A DNA stretch of 21,572 nucleotides. It comes from Verrucomicrobiota bacterium (GTDB lineage: Bacteria; Verrucomicrobiota; Verrucomicrobiia; Verrucomicrobiales; DEV007). The stretch is taken from NCBI GenBank assembly GCA_020629815.1, contig JAHDCN010000018.1, forward strand, positions 1-21,572. The letters are read 5' to 3'. Positions 8,093-14,558 of the stretch are shown piece by piece (position 1 is the stretch's first letter; the number at the start of each line of letters is the position of its first letter). Below the pieces are notes generated by a model, which saw nothing but the letters and a program-made list of their open reading frames with translations, made no database searches and was not told where the DNA came from. The position numbers were made by a program, and so were the translations under genes.

Positions 8093-8548
8093 CTATTTCG
8101 CCGCTTCACCGGCATCTTTGCGACCGAGACCATAAGCGGAAAACACTCGCTCGATCTCATCGCGAACTTGTCGGAAGACTTCCATCTGCTCTTCTTCGGT
8201 TCCTTCCGCATCGGCAGGATCAAAAAACGGCCAGTGGTAGCGGCGCATTTGACCGGGAAACACCGGACAGGCCTGGTCAGCGTTGCCACACACGGTAATC
8301 ACGGTGTCCACTTCCTGATCGAGAAATTCATCGAGGTTTTTCGAACGATGCTCGGAAACATCGAGGTCCAGTTCTGCCATCGCTTTGATCGCCAACGGGT
8401 GCACGTATCCACTCGGTTTCGATCCGGCGCTTTCCACCCGGAGAGCACTCCCCGCTGCCTTTTGCAATAGAGCTTCAGCCATTTGAGAGCGACAGGAATT
8501 TCCGGTGCATAGCACCAATACCAGCGGAGCAGATGAATTTTCTGACAT
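8093..8548 (-). CDS. arsC: Thioredoxin-type arsenate reductase / low-MW protein phosphatase
   Basis: 151 aa from the ATG at 8546-8548. The P-loop C-X5-R is CTGNSCR (Cys14-Arg20). Cys87 and Cys94 in VCGNADQACP match the redox Cys pair of thioredoxin-coupled ArsC, and Asp110 in DPADAEG is the general acid. With all three Cys present, arsenate reduction is likelier than tyrosine phosphatase activity. No arsR, arsB or acr3 gene is nearby, so it is an orphan detoxification gene or serves another substrate. The frame stays open further upstream, but those residues do not fit the family, whose first strand begins near LVLVLCTGN. It diverges from rlmN across 64 bp. Confidence 0.88.
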   Translation of the reverse strand: MSENSSAPLVLVLCTGNSCRSQMAEALLQKAAGSALRVESAGSKPSGYVHPLAIKAMAELDLDVSEHRSKNLDEFLDQEVDTVITVCGNADQACPVFPGQMRRYHWPFFDPADAEGTEEEQMEVFRQVRDEIERVFSAYGLGRKDAGEAAK

Positions 8549-8612
8549 AACGCGAAAACCAGAATTCGGCCTGTTCCCTTTGTCAATCCGTGGTTTGTTA
8601 CAGCTGCGCCCG

Positions 8613-9710
8613 ATGAATAAAAAACCGGATAAACAGTCAGCGCACGGTTTCTCCCTGGAGGATTGGGAAAACTGGATGCAGGATTGTGGCCAGCCAAAAT
8701 TTCGTGCCAAGCAGATTACTGACTGGGTTTTCCAAAAGCGGGTAAAGAGTTTCGCCGACATGACCAATCTCGGTGCTGGTTTGCGGGAGAAGCTGGAAGC
8801 TGAATTTTCGCTCGAAACGCTGGACTGCTCTCGCATTCAAGGGTCAGCAGATACTACCCAAAAATTTCTGTTTCGGCTCCACGATGGTCGCCTGGTTGAA
8901 ACCGTGATGATCCCCGCCAATCAGAACTTTGCCGGAAGTCGCAGTCCGCGCATCACGCTCTGTGTTTCCAGTCAGGTAGGGTGCGCATATGACTGCAAAT
9001 TTTGCGCCAGCGGATTGGCCGGCTTCACCCGAAACCTCAGCGCAGGCGAAATCGTTTCGCAGGTGATCAGTGCAGAGCAGGAGACCGGGAAGAAAGTCCA
9101 GAATCTGGTGTTTATGGGGATGGGTGAGCCACTCGCTAATCTCACAAACCTCACCAAAGCGATCGAGATTCTGAACGCAGACTGGGGCCTGAATATTGGC
9201 GCCCGTCATATCACGGTTTCTACCAGTGGACTGGCTCCTCAGATCGAGAAGCTCGCCCAGGTGCCGCTGCAAATTCGGCTCGCCCTGTCTCTGCATGGTG
9301 CCAGCGACGAAGTCCGCGAACGGATCATGCCGGTGAACAAAAAATACCCGATTAGTCGGTTGTTTGAAGCGCTGGAGAAGTGGCGCGATGTAAAAAAACA
9401 AAAGATCACTTTTGAATACATCTTAATCGAAGAGGTGAACGATGACCTTACCGAAGCAAAGCTGCTCGCCAGCCGCGCGAAGCAACTCCATGCAAAAGTA
9501 AACCTCATTCCCTACAACACGGTGGAAGGTCTGCCGTGGAAGCGACCTTCAGTTGAGCAACAGGATGCCTTCCTCGGTGTGCTCAAAAGCCGCGGTGTTC
9601 CTGCTACCTTGCGGCGGGAAAAAGGCCACGATATCGAGGCAGCCTGTGGCCAGCTGCGTTTGCAGGAGGAAGAAAAACTGCAGGAAGTTGCAGCGAATTC
9701 ACCAAGCTAA
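8613..9710 (+). CDS. rlmN: Dual-specificity 23S rRNA / tRNA adenine-C2 methyltransferase RlmN
   Basis: 365 aa from the ATG at 8613. This radical-SAM enzyme methylates A2503 of 23S rRNA and A37 of some tRNAs. It has the 4Fe-4S motif CAYDCKFC (Cys124, Cys128, Cys131) and the two catalytic cysteines expected for RlmN: Cys117 in TLCVSSQVGC and Cys345 in DIEAACGQLR. MGMGEPLANL (168-177) and SLHGASDEVRERIMP (226-240) are also typical. An in-frame ATG at 8505 would add 36 residues running into arsC on the other strand. The shorter start gives the usual length and leaves a divergent intergenic region. The 3' end overlaps the response-regulator gene by 4 nt, tail to tail. Confidence 0.95.
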   Translation: MNKKPDKQSAHGFSLEDWENWMQDCGQPKFRAKQITDWVFQKRVKSFADMTNLGAGLREKLEAEFSLETLDCSRIQGSADTTQKFLFRLHDGRLVETVMIPANQNFAGSRSPRITLCVSSQVGCAYDCKFCASGLAGFTRNLSAGEIVSQVISAEQETGKKVQNLVFMGMGEPLANLTNLTKAIEILNADWGLNIGARHITVSTSGLAPQIEKLAQVPLQIRLALSLHGASDEVRERIMPVNKKYPISRLFEALEKWRDVKKQKITFEYILIEEVNDDLTEAKLLASRAKQLHAKVNLIPYNTVEGLPWKRPSVEQQDAFLGVLKSRGVPATLRREKGHDIEAACGQLRLQEEEKLQEVAANSPS

Positions 9711-10390
9711 ACGCGAAAGCGATAGCCGACTCCACGCACGGTTTCGATCAGCTCGGGATTTTTGGGATCGACTTCGACTCGTTTCCGCAGCTTGGAGATA
9801 TGTTGATCCAGTGTTCTCGATTCTGGAAAATACTCGCTCCCCCAACAAACGTTGAGCAGCTCATCACGCGAAACTACTTCACCTTCGCGTTCCCAGAGGA
9901 GTTTCAAAATCGAAACCTCGCGGGGAATCAGATCAATCCCCTGCCCTTCGCGAACCGCTCGCAACTCTTTAGGAAACACCTCGAGATCCAGCATCGAAAA
10001 AGGCTGCCCCTGCCGATCTGTCTGGGAGAGAGCCTGACGTCGCAATGAGCTGCGAATACGGGCGATCAATTCCCTTTTACCAAACGGTTTGCGAATAAAA
10101 TCATCCGCCCCCAGCTCCAGTCCGACGACGACATCGATCTCTTCATTTTTTGCGGAAAGAAACAGAATCGGGATGGCTGCATTTGCTTCACGAATTTGCC
10201 GACAGACTTCGAAGCCATCCACTTCCGGCATCATGATATCGAGACAGACTAGATCCGGCTTCTCCGAGCGAAAGGCGTCCAGAGCTTCGCGACCATTCGC
10301 TGTAGCGATCACGCGAAAGCCTTCGCCTTCTATCGATTCGGTGATTCCTGATCGAGTGATTGGATCGTCTTCTGCTACAAGTATAGTCAT
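9707..10390 (-). CDS. OmpR/PhoB-type response regulator
   Basis: 227 aa. The receiver domain (1-~115) has the acidic pocket EDD (7-9), phospho-acceptor Asp51 in CLDIMMPEVDGF, Ser79 in place of the usual Thr/Ser switch, and Lys101 in FIRKPF. A winged-helix DNA-binding domain (~130-227) contains LIPREVSILKLLW, the recognition-helix region SRTLDQHISKLRKRV and the wing ETVRGVGYRFRV. It is a transcription factor controlled by the adjacent kinase; its ATG overlaps the kinase TGA by 4 nt. Target genes are unknown. No phosphate or osmotic genes nearby justify a more specific name. Confidence 0.93.
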   Translation of the reverse strand: MTILVAEDDPITRSGITESIEGEGFRVIATANGREALDAFRSEKPDLVCLDIMMPEVDGFEVCRQIREANAAIPILFLSAKNEEIDVVVGLELGADDFIRKPFGKRELIARIRSSLRRQALSQTDRQGQPFSMLDLEVFPKELRAVREGQGIDLIPREVSILKLLWEREGEVVSRDELLNVCWGSEYFPESRTLDQHISKLRKRVEVDPKNPELIETVRGVGYRFRV

Positions 10391-11922
10391 ACGGAACTGT
10401 CCGGAAGAGTGAGTTCAAAAGTGGCCCCTGTTTCGGACGCGAGCAATTGCAGATCTCCGCCCATACCGCGCGCCAGCTCTCTGGCAATCGAAAGCCCGAG
10501 TCCGGTTCCGCTGACTCCCTCGGAAACTTCGGAACTCAATCGACGAAACGAGCGAAAAACCTTCGACGCCGATCCGGGAGGAATGCCCGGTCCCTGATCC
10601 GATACCCGAATTTTCAGGTTACCCGACTCATCGATTCGACTTCGCAACTTCATCTCTTTCCCGATTGCAGCATATTTTTCCACGTTGGATAACAGATTGG
10701 TCACGATCTGAGATAAGGCATCAGAATCGGTCCGAAAGGGCTCGCTCGCACCGCCATCAAAATGCATCGCTATCTCTGTGCGCCGAAAGCTTGGCCGGAA
10801 GGTATCCATGCACTGCTGCAGCACTTCATCCGGAACAATACTTGAATAAGAAAAATTGAACCTCCCTCTCTCATGACGCGAGAAGGTCAAAACATTGTCC
10901 ACCAGTCGCCCCAGCCGCCCCGCTTCTTCCCGAATCAGATCGATCTTCTCTCCGGCTCGACCCGTGTCATCTTCGAGAGAGTCCGCAGCCAAATCGGAGT
11001 GAATCAGAATGTTGGTAATCGGAGTGCGCAATTCGTGCGAGGCCTGATTGACGAAAGAAACTCGCTGCTCCGCCAGGTGTGTGGCCCGGCGATAGGCTGA
11101 CGACACTTGCCAAGTCGCCAGCGCCACCCCCAATCCGAGAATCGCGCCTCCGAGCAAAATGGGCAACCTCCACTGAACTCTCTCCTTTACCGGGTTTTGC
11201 GCAAAAACGGTCCATGTGGCAAAACGATTGCGTGCCGGTATCACCGCTGAAAACGCGACATCTTTCACCGGCTCAGACACCAGGCCTGTTTGCAAAATCG
11301 CTTTTCCTTTCCGGACAATTCGGAGATTTCCCGCATAGCCAGCCACCAGTTCAGTTGGCAATCGTTTGGTCGTGGGCAACCACGTGTCGATCTGCTCAAT
11401 GAGATCATCCCGACTGACCGTGGCGACATGTAACCTTGTCTTGCCCACCTTTTCCCAGAAGTAATACTGACCTTCCTCTTTTCCCTCTTCCCATCCTGAC
11501 ACTGGCCCATCCGAATGAAAAAAATCCCCTTCCAGAAGATGTTTACTTTTCTCGTAGGCACGAAGTGTCATCTCCGGCTTGATCTCACTACCGGCTACCA
11601 CGCGGTCATCGCCAATTGAGCCCTCAGGGTAAAGCACTGACACATTGATCAAACCATGAATCTCTTTGGTTGCCTCGCGGATGCGAAATTCTTCCACACC
11701 ACGAATGGAGCGAAAGACTTCCCGCAATCTCAGTTCATAGCGATTCTCCAACCGGTTCAGTTCCAGCTGCACCGCTTCAGCAAAATCTTCGACGGGTGCA
11801 ATATCGACTGTCTCCGTTTCTGTTTTCACCTGGCGTGACAGAAAGGCCGACGAACAAATCACGATCGCAGAAAGCAACATCCCTGCAAACAAGATCCATC
11901 GATATTGCCCGGAAGATCGCAT
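10387..11922 (-). CDS. Membrane sensor histidine kinase
   Basis: 511 aa. Topology: membrane helix ~8-28, a large extracytoplasmic sensor region of ~220 residues (30-250), a second helix at ~253-272, then a cytoplasmic kinase. The H-box HELRTPITN has phospho-acceptor His296. The N-box is NLLSNVEKYA (409-418), G1 is DQGPGIP (442-448) and G2 is GTGLGLSIARELA (472-484). There is no obvious HAMP domain between helix 2 and the H-box. The sensor domain is not recognised. The early RLENRYELRLREVFRSIRG stretch is helical and may be a juxtamembrane coiled coil. The gene starts 40 nt after a secreted-protein gene, which could supply or modulate its signal (inference). Confidence 0.93.
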   Translation of the reverse strand: MRSSGQYRWILFAGMLLSAIVICSSAFLSRQVKTETETVDIAPVEDFAEAVQLELNRLENRYELRLREVFRSIRGVEEFRIREATKEIHGLINVSVLYPEGSIGDDRVVAGSEIKPEMTLRAYEKSKHLLEGDFFHSDGPVSGWEEGKEEGQYYFWEKVGKTRLHVATVSRDDLIEQIDTWLPTTKRLPTELVAGYAGNLRIVRKGKAILQTGLVSEPVKDVAFSAVIPARNRFATWTVFAQNPVKERVQWRLPILLGGAILGLGVALATWQVSSAYRRATHLAEQRVSFVNQASHELRTPITNILIHSDLAADSLEDDTGRAGEKIDLIREEAGRLGRLVDNVLTFSRHERGRFNFSYSSIVPDEVLQQCMDTFRPSFRRTEIAMHFDGGASEPFRTDSDALSQIVTNLLSNVEKYAAIGKEMKLRSRIDESGNLKIRVSDQGPGIPPGSASKVFRSFRRLSSEVSEGVSGTGLGLSIARELARGMGGDLQLLASETGATFELTLPDSSV

Positions 11923-11962
11923 CTATCTAAAACTGGCGGCAACCCAAAAAAGACAAGCTCAT

Positions 11963-13351
11963 TTATTTATCCAGCTCCTTGTCATACTTCGTGTCGTTGT
12001 GGATAAAGAACAGAGTCTTTCGCGTCAGATCCTGCTTCCAGCCGTCGCCCGGAGGTGTGAATACTCCGACCAAAAGTGAGCTTTTCGGACCGATGCTGAC
12101 TTGAGTGGTGATTTGGGATTGATAGAACAGCGGCAAATAAACTGAAGGCAGCCAATCTTTCCCCTGCTGACTCCGGTAGTAGACCAAATCTCCGCGACGG
12201 GACGTTATATTCGAAGCCTGATTTACATCAACCACTCCATGCATGCTCATCACCGGATCGATCTCCGACTCGATGCCTGTTTCCCGGGACACCTTTTCTG
12301 CTGCCTGGCTCACTCCACCCGCTACTTTAGGAAGGGAAAACGGCGGGCCACTGTAACTGATCACATCGCCAGATCGAGCTTTGCTCCGCTGACCACTTGG
12401 AACAGAAAACGGATAAGCTTTGATCACTTTTGCCTTTCCCTGAGCAATCCATTTTTCCACCGTTGCTGCGGATTCGTCGGCAAAGGTAGAGAGTTCGTTT
12501 TCCATCAACGCCGCATGCCAAGTGGCAGCATCAACATCGACCCACTCAAACCGGAGTTTGATCCGATCCTTCTCCGTCCACTCGATCTTCTCATCGAACT
12601 GATAAGCGCGGCTCTTGCCCCATCGCACAAATGCCAACACAGAGATATCGTCTGAATTCGAATCACTCAACGACTCGAAGGCTCCCAGCAATTGCCGCTT
12701 CCCCTCTTCCAGCCCTTGAATACTGGAGGTAATACTTTGGTCACGAACGGTAATTTGCGTCACATCCCCTTTTTGAATCGCACCGGAATCCGGCAGGTTT
12801 TCCTGATCAGCCGGGCGAAAGGCACTGCGGGTCAATTGAAACTGAAGCGAAAGCAAATCATCGTTCGAAAGCACCGGATCGGCATAGAGGGTGATCCCGG
12901 CATCTCCGACTTCAAACCCCTCGGGAAACAGAGGCGCTTTGGGATCTGCAGGCACCTCCACACGCTTGGTTGGGTGACTGTATTCAAACACACTCTGAAC
13001 CTTGAATCGCTGACCGCTGCGACTCATTGAATAGATCGAATCCAACAACTTGGCTTTTCCCGCTTTGGTGAGTTCTTTCACCTTTTGCCACTGCAAATCA
13101 CCGTCTGTTTCTTCCGCCTGAAGCTTCGCCGCCAGATCTCCCGGCACCGCATAGTATTCGGCTGAAATCGCCAGTGAGATTACTGGAGGTCGGGCTTTGG
13201 CATCATCCGCAACAGGATCTTCAAAAGGATCGATTGCCTTTCCATTCTTTTCCGGCGCCTTCTTCGAAAAAGGATCAACTGGTTCATCCTGTGCGATTAG
13301 GCTGAAGGAAAACCCCAGGGCAAATATAATACAATAAGTCAGCTTTTTCAT
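11963..13351 (-). CDS. Secreted protein with two secretin-like modules
   Basis: 462 aa from the ATG at 13349-13351. The signal peptide is MKKLTYCIIFALGFSFSLIA, followed by a Pro/Asp/Lys-rich linker (PVDPFSKKAPEK, DPFEDP). Two related halves are visible: AKLLDSIYSMSRSGQRFKVQS (100-120) matches AKVIKAYPFSVPSGQRSKARS (307-327), each preceded by a helix. The pattern after the first, EYSHPT...GFEVGDAGITLYADPVLSNDD, recalls secretin-type (type II/III secretion) domains, but no full secretin barrel is present. Function is unknown; it is probably periplasmic. The start is supported by AAAGGTG 6 nt upstream. A longer start at 13393 would bury the signal peptide. It lies upstream of the kinase and regulator genes on the same strand. 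Confidence 0.78.
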   Translation of the reverse strand: MKKLTYCIIFALGFSFSLIAQDEPVDPFSKKAPEKNGKAIDPFEDPVADDAKARPPVISLAISAEYYAVPGDLAAKLQAEETDGDLQWQKVKELTKAGKAKLLDSIYSMSRSGQRFKVQSVFEYSHPTKRVEVPADPKAPLFPEGFEVGDAGITLYADPVLSNDDLLSLQFQLTRSAFRPADQENLPDSGAIQKGDVTQITVRDQSITSSIQGLEEGKRQLLGAFESLSDSNSDDISVLAFVRWGKSRAYQFDEKIEWTEKDRIKLRFEWVDVDAATWHAALMENELSTFADESAATVEKWIAQGKAKVIKAYPFSVPSGQRSKARSGDVISYSGPPFSLPKVAGGVSQAAEKVSRETGIESEIDPVMSMHGVVDVNQASNITSRRGDLVYYRSQQGKDWLPSVYLPLFYQSQITTQVSIGPKSSLLVGVFTPPGDGWKQDLTRKTLFFIHNDTKYDKELDK

Positions 13352-13357
13352 GATGAG

Positions 13358-13364
13358 CACCTTT
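13358..13364 (-). promoter_or_regulatory. Ribosome binding site AAAGGTG
   Basis: On the minus strand AAAGGTG ends 6 nt before the ATG at 13351. It is the only well-spaced Shine-Dalgarno-like site I saw among the start regions examined. It decides in favour of the start that gives an intact signal peptide. Confidence 0.55.
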
Positions 13365-13429
13365 CTACCCCAAGATAGCAAAGCTTGCGTCAACGCTGCC
13401 TGTTTGTTTTGTAAAAGTTCGGTAAAAGC

Positions 13430-13681
13430 TTAGCGGTCTTTGCCGAAATACTTTTCGCTTCGATAGCGCAACCAAACCCGCAGCACCTGCGGCACCTGTT
13501 CTTTTTGATCTGGTGAAAGCCGGTTATACAAATCGAGAGCACGTTCCCGCTCTCGGCGGCAGGCCGCATTATTGTGAGCATCCCATTGCTTGCGCGCCAG
13601 TCGGATACGGCGATTGACTTCTTTGATCAGAGCTTTGCCCTGCAGTTTATCCGGATCGATTTTGTTTTTCTTCGCCGGCAT
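13430..13681 (-). CDS. Small basic helical protein, conserved-hypothetical type
   Basis: 83 aa, strongly charged, with many Arg and Lys residues (RRIRLARKQWD, CRRERERALDLYNRLSP), mostly predicted helix. No signal peptide or membrane segment. Function not recognised. The composition and helices would suit a nucleic-acid or ribosome-associated protein, but no motif proves that. It begins 11 nt after the gmhA stop and is very probably co-transcribed with it. The coding call rests on tight operon spacing, a clean ATG, and Arg/Glu-rich composition unlike a random frame. The overlapping 63-residue frame on the same strand (13390-13581) is less plausible. Confidence 0.75.
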   Translation of the reverse strand: MPAKKNKIDPDKLQGKALIKEVNRRIRLARKQWDAHNNAACRRERERALDLYNRLSPDQKEQVPQVLRVWLRYRSEKYFGKDR

Positions 13682-13692
13682 TTTGCTTTCAC

Positions 13693-14280
13693 TTACTCTT
13701 CCAGAAAAGCCCGCTCCGCAATATCACAGATCAGGTGCCCCGCGATCAGATGACACTCCTGAATCCGCGCAGTGATTTTGGATGGCACCTGAACTGCCAA
13801 GTCCGCTAACTCAGCACAGGGGCCTCCCGATTCTCCCGTGAGGGCAAACCGCGTGATCCCCCTGCTTTGGGCAAACTCGAGCGCTTTCACCACATTGCCG
13901 CTGGTTCCGGAAGTAGAAATTCCCACCACGATATCATCCGGTCCACAAAGAGCCTCGATCTGACGGGCAAAAACCTGATCGTAGCCGAAGTCATTTGCGC
14001 AGGCGGTCAAAATTGAGGTGTCTGTGGTAAAAGCAATCGATGGCAATCCCCTCCGGTTTTCCACAAAACGAACCACAAACTCGGTGGCAAAATGCTGCGC
14101 ATCCGCTGCACTGCCGCCATTGCCAAAAAAGCAGATTTTTCCACCCTTTTGCAGGCACTTCACCGTGAGCTCGCCCATTTCCGCAATCACTCCTGAACAA
14201 GCTTCACGAAATGCGCCGACCACCTCTTCGTGAGAGGACAAGGTTTCTTCAATCAATGAGCGATGATCCGATGCTGCCAT
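13693..14280 (-). CDS. gmhA: Sedoheptulose-7-phosphate isomerase (phosphoheptose isomerase)
   Basis: 195 aa, SIS fold. First step of ADP-heptose synthesis: sedoheptulose 7-phosphate to D-glycero-D-manno-heptose 7-phosphate, for the LPS inner core. Signatures are GNGGSAADAQHFATEFV (53-69), the phosphate loop STSGTSGNV (122-130), LTGESGGPCAELAD (148-161) and IQECHLIAGHLICDIAE (173-189). His63, Glu67, Gln174 and His182 fit the zinc ligands known for Burkholderia GmhA with a one-residue offset. Other heptose genes are not in the window. It starts a minus-strand run with the 83-aa gene and diverges from the ATPase pair. The close relative DiaA shares the fold, but the metal and active-site residues favour GmhA. 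Confidence 0.9.
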   Translation of the reverse strand: MAASDHRSLIEETLSSHEEVVGAFREACSGVIAEMGELTVKCLQKGGKICFFGNGGSAADAQHFATEFVVRFVENRRGLPSIAFTTDTSILTACANDFGYDQVFARQIEALCGPDDIVVGISTSGTSGNVVKALEFAQSRGITRFALTGESGGPCAELADLAVQVPSKITARIQECHLIAGHLICDIAERAFLEE

Positions 14281-14558
14281 GGTGATGCCGGCGAACTTAC
14301 ATCAATCTGGTCAATGGGTAGCGGAATTTCTGACATTTCAGCCTCCGCTCCACCTCGAAAAGCCCGACCTTCTGGTCAGCCAATCAAATCTGAGAAAATT
14401 TTAGGCTTTTTCACTATTTACAGTAGCTACACCTAAAGTAGCTGTGTTACCTTCTTCAACCGTTCGAGCACACAAACACCCGGAGGCAATTTCACCCGTT
14501 GCAATGCCTCCCAAAAGCCGGAATTCCGGCAACCGAACCGAAACACGAATCCTACCTC
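14281..14558. promoter_or_regulatory. Divergent region between gmhA and the ATPase pair
   Basis: It must hold the promoters for gmhA (minus) and the ATPase operon (plus); no convincing -35/-10 pair was found for either. A GGAGG at 14482-14486 lies 12 nt before an in-frame TTG (14499) and 17 nt before an out-of-frame ATG (14504). If GGAGG is the true ribosome binding site, the first ATPase starts at TTG 14499, 20 residues earlier than annotated here. The region also contains the AGTAGCT repeat listed separately. Confidence 0.5.
14422..14443 (+). promoter_or_regulatory. AGTAGCT direct repeat / hairpin upstream of the ATPase operon
   Basis: AGTAGCT occurs at 14422-14428 and 14437-14443, a 15-nt step. 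The same bases give an inverted repeat, AGCTAC (14425-14430) against GTAGCT (14438-14443) with a 7-nt loop. It lies 56-77 nt upstream of the TTG candidate start and 116 nt or more upstream of the ATG. It could be an operator or a leader hairpin. No regulator is known to match it. Confidence 0.35.

Noticed and set aside
8505..8612. 36-residue N-terminal extension of RlmN from ATG 8505
   Set aside because: It overlaps the divergent arsC start, has no family similarity, and the ATG at 8613 gives the normal RlmN length.
8549..8836. 96-residue N-terminal extension of ArsC
   Set aside because: It is antisense to the rlmN start, and the family fold begins just before the P-loop Cys, 14 residues after the chosen ATG.
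13390..13581. 63-residue minus-strand frame overlapping the 83-aa gene
   Set aside because: It overlaps the better-supported gene in another frame, and its Cys/Arg/Lys-rich sequence shows no coding character.
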